DNA of 64,000 nucleotides, taken from NCBI GenBank assembly GCA_963843085.1, contig CAWJJG010000011.1, positions 434,001-498,000 of the forward strand, read 5' to 3'. Positions 17,608-27,318 of this stretch are shown one piece after another; positions within the stretch are counted from its first letter, which is position 1, and every line of letters starts with the position of its first letter. The notes below the pieces were generated by a model that worked only from the letters and a program-made list of their open reading frames with translations, had not been told where the DNA came from and made no database searches. The translations under genes and the position numbers were made by a program. Origin of the DNA: DASUPK01 sp963843085. GTDB lineage: Bacteria > Actinomycetota > Thermoleophilia > Solirubrobacterales > 70-9.

Positions 17608-18645
17608 TTGCGACGCCTCGTCTTCGCGACGACCCTGCTCATCTGCCTCGCCCTCGCCCCCCACGCGAGCGCCGCACCGCGCTCGTTCTACGGCGTGATC
17701 CCGGCAAACGACCCGGATTCCACCGAGATCGCCCGGATGGGCGCCGGCAACGTGGGCACCTTGCGGATCAACTTCGTCTGGGGGGCGGTCCAACCGACTG
17801 AGAGCTCGGCCTATGACTGGTCCCACTACGACGCGATCATCGGCCAGGCGGCGCAGCAGGGCATCCAGGTCCTGCCGACCGTCTACAGCTCGCCGGCCTG
17901 GGCGGCGGCGAGGTCGAACTACCCGCCGGCGAAGAGCCATTTCGCCGAGTTCGGGGCCTTCGTGCAGGCGGCTGCGACCCGCTATGGCGCCAACGGCTCC
18001 TTCTGGTCCGCGAACCCCGGCATCCCCAAGCTCCCGATTGCGAACTGGCAGCTCTGGAACGAGGTCAACTCGCCAAGCTTCTGGTACCCGAAGCCGAAAG
18101 CCAAGCAGTACGTCGCACTGCTTCGGGTCTTCCACCAGGGGATCAAGGCCGGTGACCCGAGCGCGAAGATCATCCTCGCCGGCCTCTTCCGGACTCCACG
18201 GATCAAGCACGGGATCTTTCTCGACAAGTACCTGCCCGCGATCTACCGGGCCAAGGCGAAGTCACTCTTCGACGCTGTCGCCGTTCACCCCTACGCGACC
18301 ACTCCGAAGCAGGCCCTCAGCGCCGTCAAGGAGGCGCGCAAGATCATGGCCCGGTACAAGGACAAGCGCGCTCCTTTGTGGATCACCGAGATCGGCTGGG
18401 CGACCGGCGGCAACCCGACCCCACTCACCGTCTCCCCACAGCGCCAGGCCGCCTACCTGCGCAAGAGCTTCGGAATGCTGGCCGCGAACAGCCGGCGCTT
18501 CAAGATCGCCGGGGTCATCTGGTACTCGTGGCGCGACGTCCCCGGTGGCATCTGGTTCTTCCACACGGGCCTGTTCACTTCGGACTTCGACCCGAAGCCG
18601 TCCTGGAGCGCCTTCACCGCGCTGACGGGCGGCAACCCGGGCTGA
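17608..18645 (+). CDS. Secreted glycoside hydrolase, clan GH-A-like (copy 1)
   Basis: 345 residues from TTG 17608. Signal peptide (about 1-23) precedes a TIM-barrel-like body. WNEVNSP places the acid/base glutamate at about 152, and WITEIGWATGG places the nucleophile at about 261, the arrangement of GH5/GH39-type retaining hydrolases. VHPY (about 226-229) is another typical barrel-loop motif. Eleven bases after its stop begins a paralog of the same length. Probably trims or remodels a surface polysaccharide outside the cell. The exact GH family and the bond cut are not determined. Confidence 0.78.
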   Translation: MRRLVFATTLLICLALAPHASAAPRSFYGVIPANDPDSTEIARMGAGNVGTLRINFVWGAVQPTESSAYDWSHYDAIIGQAAQQGIQVLPTVYSSPAWAAARSNYPPAKSHFAEFGAFVQAAATRYGANGSFWSANPGIPKLPIANWQLWNEVNSPSFWYPKPKAKQYVALLRVFHQGIKAGDPSAKIILAGLFRTPRIKHGIFLDKYLPAIYRAKAKSLFDAVAVHPYATTPKQALSAVKEARKIMARYKDKRAPLWITEIGWATGGNPTPLTVSPQRQAAYLRKSFGMLAANSRRFKIAGVIWYSWRDVPGGIWFFHTGLFTSDFDPKPSWSAFTALTGGNPG

Positions 18646-18656
18646 CGCGCCAACCG

Positions 18657-19697
18657 ATGAGGCTTCGCCCAACTCTGGCCCTGGCCGGCCTCCTTGCTTC
18701 GCTGACCTGCGCGGCGACGGCGCATGCCATGCCGCGATCCTTCTACGGGGTGATCCCGGCGGTCGACCCCAGCACCTCCGAGATCGACCGGATGGGCGAC
18801 GGACATCTGGGCACGCTTCGCATCAACTTCTATTGGGGAGCGGTCCAGCCGTCGGGTCCGCAGGGCTACGACTGGAGCCACTACGACCAGGTCATCGGCG
18901 ACGCGGCCGCGAATGGGATCAGGGTGCTGCCGACCGTCTACGGGTCGCCCCCGTGGGTCGCGCGGCGTCCCAATCTGCCGCCTCTGGGGGCCCACCTGGG
19001 GGACTTCCGGCGCTTCGTCGAGGCCGCCGCAGGCCGCTACGGACATGACGGGACCTTCTGGGAGCAGCATCCGGCGATCCCCCGGCTGGAGGTCGACTGG
19101 TGGCAGCTCTGGAACGAGGTCAATTCGCCCAGCTTCTGGACCCGCAAGCCCAATCCGAAGCAGTATGTCCGGCTGCTGAGGAAGTTCCACGCCGGTATCA
19201 GGGCAGGTGATCCGCAGGCGCGAATCGTGCTCGCGGGACTGTTCCCCACGCCCCAGGTCAAGCATGGAATGACCGGCGACCGCTTCCTGCAGGGTGTCTA
19301 TCGAAACCGGGCCAAGCCGCTCTTCGACGCGACCGCGCTGCACCCGTACTCGACGACGCCGAAGCAGGCCCTGGCCCGCGTCAGGGACATGCGCAGGACC
19401 ATGGCCCGCTACCGGGATCGGAAGGCCAAGCTCTGGCTCACCGAGGTCGGCTGGGCAACCGGCGGTCCCAGGACGGCTCTGACGGTCTCCAAGAAGAGGC
19501 AGGCCGCCTATCTGCGCAAGACCTACCGCCTGATGGCAAAGAACCGCAAGCGCTACAGGATCCCCGGGGTGATCTGGTATTCGTGGCGCGACGTCCCGGG
19601 CGGCATCTGGTTCCAGCACACCGGCCTCTTCACCTCCGGCCTGCGGCCGAAGCCGTCCTGGTACGCGTTCACCGCTCTGGCCGGCGGGACGCCCTGA
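18657..19697 (+). CDS. Secreted glycoside hydrolase, clan GH-A-like (copy 2, tandem paralog)
   Basis: 346 residues, signal peptide about 1-24. Aligns by eye without large gaps to the preceding protein: both carry MPRSFYGVIP/APRSFYGVIP at the mature start, WNEVNSPSFW (glutamate about 154) and TEVGWATGG (glutamate about 263), and both end in a WYSWRDVPGGIW block. So a tandem duplication with both catalytic glutamates kept. Its last 29 bases overlap the end of the convergent glycosyltransferase. Both copies look active; they may differ in substrate or expression. Confidence 0.78.
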   Translation: MRLRPTLALAGLLASLTCAATAHAMPRSFYGVIPAVDPSTSEIDRMGDGHLGTLRINFYWGAVQPSGPQGYDWSHYDQVIGDAAANGIRVLPTVYGSPPWVARRPNLPPLGAHLGDFRRFVEAAAGRYGHDGTFWEQHPAIPRLEVDWWQLWNEVNSPSFWTRKPNPKQYVRLLRKFHAGIRAGDPQARIVLAGLFPTPQVKHGMTGDRFLQGVYRNRAKPLFDATALHPYSTTPKQALARVRDMRRTMARYRDRKAKLWLTEVGWATGGPRTALTVSKKRQAAYLRKTYRLMAKNRKRYRIPGVIWYSWRDVPGGIWFQHTGLFTSGLRPKPSWYAFTALAGGTP

Positions 19698-20586
19698 CAC
19701 GGTCGCGGAGCCCTGCGACGAGGCTCGCCAGGAGCTTTAGGCAGATGCCGAGGTACACCGCATCGGCGGTGAGCCGCGATCGCCCGGGCGCATAGAACTT
19801 CCGGTAGAAGCGCCCCATCCCGCGGTGGAATGCCACCTCCTGCCGGACCCCGCGGCGCTCGCCGCTGGAGCCGCCCTTGACGTGCATTACCGCGCCTCGC
19901 GGTTCGTAGAAGACCTTCCAGCCGTCCCGCCAGAACCGGTAGCACCAGTCGAGGTCCTCCATGTAGAGCCAGTAGCCCTCGTCGAGCACGCCGACCTCGC
20001 GAACCGCATCTGCGCGAACGAGCATGAAAGCGCCATTGATCGCATCGACCTCCCCCGGTTCGTCCTCGCCCAGCTCCGGCGCCCTGTACTGGCTCAGTCG
20101 GCTCGGGGCTGAGTCGGCGCGACTCAGGCCCGAGAAGTGAGCCAGCGCCGAGAGCGGCGTGGGAAAGGAACGCTTGCAGGCGTGGTCGAGCTCGCCGGTC
20201 GGCAGTACCAGCTTGCACCCGACCATGCCGATCGCCGGGTCCGAATCGAGTCGCTCCAGGCAGGCCTCGAGGGCACCGTCCCGGAGCTCGGTGTCCGGAT
20301 TGAGCAGCAGGACGAATTCGGAATCAAGGCCCCGGAGAACGAGGTTGTTCGCGGCGGAGAAGCCGATGTTCCCGCATTGGATCAACTCGGCCCAGCGGAA
20401 CTCCCGCGCAACCATCTCAGCCGTCTCGTCCGGGCTGCCGCTGTCGACCACCGTCACCCTGCTGGGCTTCGCGTCCGTGGTCGTCCCGAACGACCGCAGG
20501 CAGACACGCAGCAGACCGGCCGCGCCGTGGCTCACGATCGCCACGACGAAGCGACCGGCCGGATCAGTAGGCGCCGCTGCCGCCAA
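19669..20586 (-). CDS. Family 2 glycosyltransferase (rhamnosyltransferase-like)
   Basis: 305 residues. VAIVSHGAAGLL opens the GT-A domain, VVDSGSPDET follows, and LLLNPDTEL (about 92-100) is the metal-binding turn in the form usual for WbbL-like enzymes; the acceptor block YMEDLDWCYR follows near 216-225. It starts inside the end of the initiating transferase gene (23-base overlap), so it may add the second sugar after that enzyme starts the lipid-linked unit. Sugar not proven. Confidence 0.85.
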   Translation of the reverse strand: MAAAAPTDPAGRFVVAIVSHGAAGLLRVCLRSFGTTTDAKPSRVTVVDSGSPDETAEMVAREFRWAELIQCGNIGFSAANNLVLRGLDSEFVLLLNPDTELRDGALEACLERLDSDPAIGMVGCKLVLPTGELDHACKRSFPTPLSALAHFSGLSRADSAPSRLSQYRAPELGEDEPGEVDAINGAFMLVRADAVREVGVLDEGYWLYMEDLDWCYRFWRDGWKVFYEPRGAVMHVKGGSSGERRGVRQEVAFHRGMGRFYRKFYAPGRSRLTADAVYLGICLKLLASLVAGLRDRVRASRRPER

Positions 20587-22096
20587 TTACCGCGCGTGGC
20601 GTGCGCAGCAGGATCGCGACATCCTGGGCGATGGACAGGTTGTCGATATACGCCCTCTCGAGCGCGAGCCGCTCCTCGAAGGTGAGATCCCCGCGGCCAT
20701 AGACCTGCATCGGGCCGGTGAGCCCTGGCTTGACAACAAGGCGCAGCCGCTGGCGGTCGTCATAAAGAGCGACCACACCCTCCTCCTCCGGGCGCGGGCC
20801 GACCAGCGACATCTCACCGCGCAGCACGTTGAGCAGCTGTGGCGTCTCATCGAGGCTGAGACGGCGCAGCCGGCGTCCGATCCAGGTGTGACGCGGGTCG
20901 TTTCGGACCTTGAACGAGGGCTCCACCAGAGCCCCAGTGTCCACGACCTCGTCCAGCCTCTGGTCAGCGCCCTCGACCATCGTCCGGAACTTGAGCATGG
21001 TGAACCGCCGTCCCCCCTTGCCCACCCTGACCTGCCTGAAGAGGACAGGCCCAGGCGAATCCAGCTTGATCGCGACCGCGACCACGAGAAGCAGCGGCGC
21101 GAGCAGGAGCAGCATTCCGGCCGAGACCCCGATGTCGATCGTCCGCTTCAGGGCCATCGTCGATCGCGGGGGGTCCGAGAACGCGAAGTCGAGCAGTGGC
21201 AACTCACCCAGCCGGTTGAGCTGGATACCGGGGCCGAGCAGCTCGGCGTTAGGCGCCACGAGGGTGAGCGAGAGGCCGAAGCGCTTGCAGTCGCCGATCA
21301 GCTCCCGCAGCTCCTCGGTGGAGATCGAATCCTCGGCGACCAGAATGTGCTCGAGACCCCGTTGCTCGGCGACCGCGATCAGCTCGGAGCGCGGGCCAAG
21401 GAACCTGACGTGCCCGTTGCTGCCGGTTCCGTCGACGCCGGATCGGTGTTCGGGCGGCTTGCCGAAGTAGCCGACCAGCGATAGATGGACCTCGGGATGC
21501 GTCTCGATCCGCCGGCTCAGTCGCCTCATGGCCGCCCCCGACCCGACCAGGGCCGACTTCTCGGGAGGACGACGAGCGTGCCAGAGCTGGCGGAGCAACC
21601 CTCGAAGCGAAGCAGCCACCACGAAGGCGGTCGTGGCCAGGATGCCCAGCGCAGTGCCCGACATGTATGGCGCCGGCGTGACACGGTCGAGCACTCCGAC
21701 CGCTACCGTTCCGATCACGATCGCCGAGAAGAGGGCGGGTAGCTCGTCGAGCGTGCTGTGACGAATGCGGCGGTGGTCTTGGTCGTACAGGCCGTACAGC
21801 TTCATTGCCAGGATCCACACCGGACCGAAAGCCGCCGACCAGGCGATCGATGAGGCCTTCATCGGCGGATTCGACACCAGCAGGTAGCTGACCGACGTCC
21901 CCAGGATCAACGAGGCCCAGTCGAAGAGCGCGAGCAGCCGCCGGAGGACCGCTCCACGGGCCCTGGCTTCCCGGCCGGCTCTCGTCGGCAAGACCTCGCC
22001 ACCCCCCGACTCGACCATCTGTTCGACGTCAGGGGCGATCATGCCGGGCGCGTCAGACCGGACGGGGTCCGTCTTTTCGTACGTCTCGAAGCTCAT
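20564..22096 (-). CDS. Polyprenyl-phosphate hexose-1-phosphate transferase (WbaP/exopolysaccharide initiator)
   Basis: 510 residues. Four to five N-terminal membrane segments, then a nucleotide-binding-like domain (about 165-290), then the catalytic bacterial sugar transferase domain (about 310-510): KRTIDIGVSAGMLL, the CoA-like SPGPVLFRQVRVGK, FKFRTM-type LKFRTM, and DETPQLLNVLRGEMSLVGPRP. These enzymes move a sugar-1-phosphate from a nucleotide sugar to undecaprenyl phosphate, the first step of repeat-unit synthesis. Divergent from the gene at 22269 across 172 bases. A different kind of initiator is encoded at 27319, so two glycans may be started in this locus. Confidence 0.93.
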   Translation of the reverse strand: MSFETYEKTDPVRSDAPGMIAPDVEQMVESGGGEVLPTRAGREARARGAVLRRLLALFDWASLILGTSVSYLLVSNPPMKASSIAWSAAFGPVWILAMKLYGLYDQDHRRIRHSTLDELPALFSAIVIGTVAVGVLDRVTPAPYMSGTALGILATTAFVVAASLRGLLRQLWHARRPPEKSALVGSGAAMRRLSRRIETHPEVHLSLVGYFGKPPEHRSGVDGTGSNGHVRFLGPRSELIAVAEQRGLEHILVAEDSISTEELRELIGDCKRFGLSLTLVAPNAELLGPGIQLNRLGELPLLDFAFSDPPRSTMALKRTIDIGVSAGMLLLLAPLLLVVAVAIKLDSPGPVLFRQVRVGKGGRRFTMLKFRTMVEGADQRLDEVVDTGALVEPSFKVRNDPRHTWIGRRLRRLSLDETPQLLNVLRGEMSLVGPRPEEEGVVALYDDRQRLRLVVKPGLTGPMQVYGRGDLTFEERLALERAYIDNLSIAQDVAILLRTPRAVIGGSGAY

Positions 22097-22268
22097 ATAC
22101 CGCGCTTTGCCCTCCCCGCATGAAACTGGCGCTCGCGGCCTGCAAACGTAACAGAGCCACCGCGCAGATCGCCCTCGAAGCCACCCGCGGCCGCCGTCTC
22201 GACCATCCGGGCGTTCCCATCGTTAAGGTGGACGCCGGGTCTGGCACAACGTTCCATCCCCGATCCGC

Positions 22269-23525
22269 ATGCGCATAGCTCTCGTCTACGACATGATCGG
22301 GGGGTCCGGTGGTGGCGGGGGGATCGCCCGAGTGATCCTCGAGTTGTCCCACGGGCTCCGCGCTCGGGGGCATCGTGTCACCTTGGTCTGCCACGACTTC
22401 GCGCCCTCCACCGAGTTCGAGCAACTCACGGACGACCTCGATGTTCGGGCCGTCAGGCCGGGGGTTGCGGAGGTGCCGAGTGGGAGTCGCGCGATCCTCA
22501 GGCGCTACTGGCGAGGGATGCGCCGCCTCGCCGACTGCGTTCCCTCTGATGTCGATGTAGTACATGCCCACAACCTGCCGGCCCTGCGCGCCGGCAAGCT
22601 CGCCGCCGGCCGCCTTGGACTTCCACTGGTCTGGACCAGATATGACGACACGATCTGGGAGCGGGGCTTGGTGCCGGAGATGACGTCCCGCGGCACCGTT
22701 TCCCCCATCAAACGAGCGGTTCGCCTGAGCTTCGGCCTATTCGACCTGGCCACCGTCCGTAGTGCCGATGAAATCATCGTGCCGTCCGACTTCGACGCGG
22801 CAATGCTGCGCCGGGCATATCACCGGCGGGCACACGTGATCCGCCTTGGGCCCGCCGACGCCTTCTTCACCCGCTCGGACGCACGCGGATTGACTCGACG
22901 CGCCCTTGGGCTGGAGGATGATGATTTCCTGGTTCTCGGGTTTGCGCTGCTCGTTCCACATCGTCGATTCGAGGACCTGATAGAGGCAGCCGCGATCTTG
23001 CGCGCGGTGCCGCGCCTGCACGTCTTGATTCTCGGCTCTGATTCGTACGCCCCCGAGTATGGGGCCCGTCTCGCAGAGCTGATCCGCGTGCGCGGCCTCG
23101 AGCAGAGGATCACGTTGGACCGTCGCTCGGTAACCGACGCGGAGTTGCGTGACATCTATGCCGCGGCGGATCTATACGTGTTCCCCTCATCCCGCCAGAG
23201 CTACGGCTTGGCGCCACTCGAAGCGATCGCTGCAGGCAAGCCCGTAGTCGTCTCGAGTGGGGCCGGAGTACACGAACTCCTCGAGGGGAAACCCGGCGTG
23301 ACCGTGGTGCCCCCGAGCCGTCCCGATGAGATCGCAGCGGCCATCAGCGATGCACGCGCTGCCAGCGACAAGACAGGTCTCGAGACGACCCGGTCATGGA
23401 TTCGGAGCGAGGTCTCAGCAGAAGCGTCGATGCGGTCGACGGAGGCTGTGCTTGAGCGCGCCCTTCGGGCGGGGCGCACCCCAGGATTCTCCTCGCAAAT
23501 GGAGTTCCCGAATCCCGGCAGCTGA
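22269..23525 (+). CDS. Family 4 glycosyltransferase
   Basis: 418 residues. GT-B layout: N-terminal MRIALVYDMIGGSGGGGGIA with a glycine-rich loop, and C-terminal SRQSYGLAPLEAIAAGKPVVVS (about 317-338 in two parts) with the E-x7-E-type donor site. It is first in a plus-strand series reaching 28347. Likely retaining sugar transfer in repeat-unit assembly; donor unknown. Confidence 0.9.
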   Translation: MRIALVYDMIGGSGGGGGIARVILELSHGLRARGHRVTLVCHDFAPSTEFEQLTDDLDVRAVRPGVAEVPSGSRAILRRYWRGMRRLADCVPSDVDVVHAHNLPALRAGKLAAGRLGLPLVWTRYDDTIWERGLVPEMTSRGTVSPIKRAVRLSFGLFDLATVRSADEIIVPSDFDAAMLRRAYHRRAHVIRLGPADAFFTRSDARGLTRRALGLEDDDFLVLGFALLVPHRRFEDLIEAAAILRAVPRLHVLILGSDSYAPEYGARLAELIRVRGLEQRITLDRRSVTDAELRDIYAAADLYVFPSSRQSYGLAPLEAIAAGKPVVVSSGAGVHELLEGKPGVTVVPPSRPDEIAAAISDARAASDKTGLETTRSWIRSEVSAEASMRSTEAVLERALRAGRTPGFSSQMEFPNPGS

Positions 23526-23579
23526 TCGGGTGATACTCGAGGACGACGAAAGCCCCTCGCTCCACCGGTCGTTGACCCC

Positions 23580-24758
23580 ATGCGAGACATGAAGACCTCA
23601 TCGCGCAACGCCCAGGCGACCCCGTGCATCTCGGTACTGTTGCCGACGCTCGACAACCGCCCCCGCCTCGGCACAGCCATCGACTCGGTCCTGGATCAGG
23701 GGCGCGACGAGATCGAGCTCGTAATCGCCGACGATGGCTCCACCGGCGACACCCGCGCCGCGATCGCCACGCGAAGCGACGACCCGCGAGTGCTGGTCGC
23801 GGAGAACGTGGGACCCAAGAAGACGATCACTGAGAACTGGAGGACCGCGCTCGACGCCAGCACAGGCGACTACATCCTGCTGCTCGGCGACGACGACGCA
23901 CTCCTGCCCGGCTCTCTCGGGCGCCTTCAGGCGCTTGTGGATGAGCTTCACGCTCCCGACTGCCTCAGCTTTCCCTGCTACCGCTTCGCGGCTGAGGGCT
24001 CGGTCGCCGGAGTTCGCGAGAGCCGGTACGAGGAGATCGGCCTGGAGGGAGACACACTTGCCGCCGATGGTGAGCTCCCGCTCTGGGTTCGCAGGAAGAT
24101 GGTGCGGGACTTCTTCGCCTTTCGTCAGCCGTTCCCGCTCGGCGTGATGACCATGGTCCTCGTCTCGCGGTCGGCGCTCGGAGCCCTGCCAAATGGGCTG
24201 TTTCGACCGCCCTTCCCCGACTTCTACGCCGTCGCTGCACTCCTGCTCACAGCGGTCCGCTGGATCCACGCGCCGGAGCCCGTGCTGGTCGTCGGGATCT
24301 CCGAGAACTCAGTCGCCGGTCATTTCCATCGAGGCGAGCGCGAGGAGGCCCTCGCCTATCTCGGCGAGGCGAACGAGTTTCCGGGCGCCCTGCCCGGCAA
24401 CCCTTTCGTCAACGCCACGTGTAGGTTCCTGCTCGAGCTGAAGCGGGACTTCCCGGACGACCTTCGCGAGACCGAGATCGATCGATCGCAGTACCTGCTG
24501 AGGTCGGCCTGGGCCTGGTACCGCGAGTACACCCTGGGGGCGATAGACCGCCGGGAGCTGCTCTCGCGGTTCCGCCTTCTTTCCGCCGTTGACCTGCTGC
24601 GCTTGTCCCTGGCCGCCCTCAGGCCCCGAAACCTCCGGTACGCGGCGACCGCGTTCGCTAAGCGACGGGTACTGGAGCGGGAGATGCTGCTTTCATCGAC
24701 TCGGCCGACCGACGCTCGCACGATGACCGAGTTCGTCGACGAGGTACGGCCCAGATGA
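23580..24758 (+). CDS. Family 2 glycosyltransferase
   Basis: 392 residues from ATG 23580 (ATG 23589 is also possible). CISVLLPTLDNRP opens the domain, VIADDGSTG gives the nucleotide-binding turn and LLLGDDDALLP (about 97-107) the metal site. The C-terminal third is helical and arginine-rich, probably membrane-associated. It overlaps the next gene by four bases. Specificity unknown. Confidence 0.85.
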   Translation: MRDMKTSSRNAQATPCISVLLPTLDNRPRLGTAIDSVLDQGRDEIELVIADDGSTGDTRAAIATRSDDPRVLVAENVGPKKTITENWRTALDASTGDYILLLGDDDALLPGSLGRLQALVDELHAPDCLSFPCYRFAAEGSVAGVRESRYEEIGLEGDTLAADGELPLWVRRKMVRDFFAFRQPFPLGVMTMVLVSRSALGALPNGLFRPPFPDFYAVAALLLTAVRWIHAPEPVLVVGISENSVAGHFHRGEREEALAYLGEANEFPGALPGNPFVNATCRFLLELKRDFPDDLRETEIDRSQYLLRSAWAWYREYTLGAIDRRELLSRFRLLSAVDLLRLSLAALRPRNLRYAATAFAKRRVLEREMLLSSTRPTDARTMTEFVDEVRPR

Positions 24759-25768
24759 CCGGGGTCTCCGTCGTGATCCCGACCAGGAGCAGGTTCGACC
24801 TGCTGGATGCGTGTCTCGTGTCCCTGACGGAGGCTCGAGCCCGGATCGACGAGTCCCTCGAGTTGATCGTCGTCAACGACGGAAATCCCCAGAGCCCCAG
24901 TGAGATCGTCGCCGCGCACGACCCGCAGGCTCGGGTCATCGATTTGCCCGCGAGCGTCGGCTTCAGCGGCGCGGTCAGCGACGGCATAGAAGCAGCCGGC
25001 GGCGATTGGATCTTCCTGCTGAACGACGACACGAGCCTCGACCCCTCGAGCATCTCGGAATTGCTCCGAGTCGCCCACGGGCGATCCCGGCTCGGCTCGG
25101 TCGTGCCGCTGGTTCGATTTGCACATGACACCAGCGTCATCCACTCGGCCGGATTGGTGATCGACGAACTGGGCATCACCCAGGATCGGCTGCTCGGAGC
25201 CCCGGTCACGGAGTCCGAGAGAGAGGTGACCGAGGTCTTCGGCGGCTCCGCGGCGGCGATCCTGTACTCGCGCGAGATGCTGGAGGAGATCGGCGGATTC
25301 GACCGCTCCTTCTACGCGCACCTGGAGGACGCCGACGTCGCCTGGCGGGCTCGCATGCGGGGCTGGTCCTGCCTATACGTCCCGAGCGCGGTCATCGACC
25401 ACCATCACTCGGCCACGCTCGCGCATTTCTCCGATCGCAAGTACTACCTCGGAGGCCGGAACCGGGTCCGCCTCCTGGCGAAGAACGCGGACTCGTCCCT
25501 CCTCCGACGGCGAGGGCTCCAGATGATCGCCTACGACCTCGCCTACATCATCTTCGTCGCAGTGACGAAGCGAAGCCTCGCCCCACTGCGCGGCCGGGTC
25601 GCTGGGCTTCGGCAGTGGCGTGCCTATCGCAGGGCGGGCGCGGCCGCAAGGAGGCCGATCGATCTGCCACCTTCAGCGGGACTGAGGGGTGCTCTGGGGC
25701 GCAATCGAGTCTGGTCGCGGAGGACCGCGGCGCGCAACCCAAGCTCGCCGGCGGCTGAACGCAGATGA
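24755..25768 (+). CDS. Family 2 glycosyltransferase
   Basis: 337 residues. SVVIPTRSRFDLLDAC opens it, IVVNDG follows and FLLNDDTSLDP (about 88-98) is the metal-binding turn, in the N-D-D form common in rhamnosyl- and galactofuranosyl-type transferases. The acceptor block YAHLEDADVAWRARMRGW follows near 186-203. Linked by ATGA overlaps to both neighbours, so part of one operon with the flippase. Confidence 0.87.
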   Translation: MTGVSVVIPTRSRFDLLDACLVSLTEARARIDESLELIVVNDGNPQSPSEIVAAHDPQARVIDLPASVGFSGAVSDGIEAAGGDWIFLLNDDTSLDPSSISELLRVAHGRSRLGSVVPLVRFAHDTSVIHSAGLVIDELGITQDRLLGAPVTESEREVTEVFGGSAAAILYSREMLEEIGGFDRSFYAHLEDADVAWRARMRGWSCLYVPSAVIDHHHSATLAHFSDRKYYLGGRNRVRLLAKNADSSLLRRRGLQMIAYDLAYIIFVAVTKRSLAPLRGRVAGLRQWRAYRRAGAAARRPIDLPPSAGLRGALGRNRVWSRRTAARNPSSPAAERR

Positions 25769-27282
25769 GCCCCGCCGACCCCCAGGTGGAACCCGATGCC
25801 GAGGCCCTCGACGCACTCGCGATCCAGCGCGGCGCCGTTCGCGGCGCGTCCGTACTGGTCACCCGCAGCATTGTCCTCCAACTCATCACCGCGGGCGCCA
25901 CGATCGCACTGGCGCGACTTCTCTCCCCGGCCGACTACGGCGCCTTCGCGATCGCATTCGCTGTCCAGACGGTTGGTCGGGCCGTGGTGGAGATCGGACT
26001 TCCGGTCGCGTTCATCCGGCGTGCGCAGGCCCCGACTCCGGAGGAGGAGCGTGCTCTGACCGGCCTGCTCCTCCTCACGGGATCAGCGGTTGCGTCGCTC
26101 GCCCTCGCCATCGCCTTCGTCGGTCTTCCCGAGGCCGGAGCAGGCTCGGCCGTCACAAAGCAGGTGGCCGTCGCGCTCTGCGCCCTGCCGATCTTCGCGC
26201 TGCGGGCCGTTCCAGCGATCCTCCTCGAGCGCCGCCTCGCCTTCGGCCGGCTGGTCGTAATCGAGGTCAGTGAGACCATCTCGTTCTACGCGTTCGCCGT
26301 ACCAACGGCCGTCGCGGGACTCGGCGCCTGGAGCCTGGTCGGCGCGCTGCCCTGTTCGGCCCTCGTCGGCGTGGTGGTGGCCATGATCGTCCGTCCGTGG
26401 CGTCTGGCAATCAGCCTCGACCTCGCACTGCTGCGGCCCGTGATGGCATTCGGCGCCCAGGCGGCCGCTCTCTGGCCGATCGATCAGCTCCGAGAGCTTG
26501 GCGTCGTCACGGCCCTCGCCGCCCTGGGGGGGCAGTCGCTCGCGGGGTTCTACGGGATGAGCCAGCGCCTGCTCAGCATCCCGAAGGCGATTCAGTACGC
26601 CGTCTGGAGGGTCTCGGTCGCGGGCTTCTCCCGGGAGGCGACCATCGAACGAAGGAAACGCGCGGTGAGTGCCGTTGCGGTCACCCTGCTCGCGGTCGCC
26701 CTGCCGCTCTGCGCGATCGCCGGAGCCGCCCAGCCGCTGATCGCGACGCTGTTCGGTGAGCGCTGGGTCGCCACTTCGACAATCGTCATCTGGGCCGTGC
26801 CCGGCACCCTGCTGACCATCGGGCTGTGGGGGGTGCTCAGCGCCTTGGCGCTCGCCGAGGGCGACGCTCGCTCGCCGCTGGCAAGCTCGTGCGCCGGGGC
26901 GCTGACCGGCGTGCTGCTAGCCGCGGCGCTGGCCTCCCGCCTCGACACCGTCGCGGCCGGGATCTCGATCACGGCCGGGGCTCTGGTCGCGGCTTCGCTG
27001 ATCCTGATTCGAACCACAGCGGACGCCCGGGAGTGCTCGTGGCTCGCGGTCCGTTTGCTCGTGGTCCTCGGCGCCGCCACCGGTGTGGGTCAGCTCGCGT
27101 CCGGTGGCCAGGATGCGCTCGGCGCCGTGGTGGCGATGGCAGCCGCTTCGGCCTCCTGGCTGTGCCTCGGCGCCCTCATCGCCCGCGACGAGCTGCTGCT
27201 GCTCTTCCGGCTGCTCCGCCGCCACGTCATTCCGGGCCTGAGCGAACCGCGCCGGGGCGAGCCACAGCCCAGCAGCGTCTGA
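25765..27282 (+). CDS. Oligosaccharide flippase (Wzx/MOP family, PST-like)
   Basis: 505 residues, about 14 membrane segments after a short hydrophilic N-terminus. LLSPADYGAFAIAF (about 52-65) is the signature loop of RfbX/PST-type lipid-linked oligosaccharide flippases. Distinct from the flippase at 1762-3165. It overlaps the upstream glycosyltransferase by four bases and is followed 36 bases later by the WecA-like gene. Likely moves the undecaprenyl-linked unit across the inner membrane for the polymerases at 30587-34809 or 15195-17063. Confidence 0.9.
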   Translation: MSPADPQVEPDAEALDALAIQRGAVRGASVLVTRSIVLQLITAGATIALARLLSPADYGAFAIAFAVQTVGRAVVEIGLPVAFIRRAQAPTPEEERALTGLLLLTGSAVASLALAIAFVGLPEAGAGSAVTKQVAVALCALPIFALRAVPAILLERRLAFGRLVVIEVSETISFYAFAVPTAVAGLGAWSLVGALPCSALVGVVVAMIVRPWRLAISLDLALLRPVMAFGAQAAALWPIDQLRELGVVTALAALGGQSLAGFYGMSQRLLSIPKAIQYAVWRVSVAGFSREATIERRKRAVSAVAVTLLAVALPLCAIAGAAQPLIATLFGERWVATSTIVIWAVPGTLLTIGLWGVLSALALAEGDARSPLASSCAGALTGVLLAAALASRLDTVAAGISITAGALVAASLILIRTTADARECSWLAVRLLVVLGAATGVGQLASGGQDALGAVVAMAAASASWLCLGALIARDELLLLFRLLRRHVIPGLSEPRRGEPQPSSV

Positions 27283-27318
27283 GTCATCCCTGTTCAGGTC
27301 TGAGAGAATCGCGGCAGG

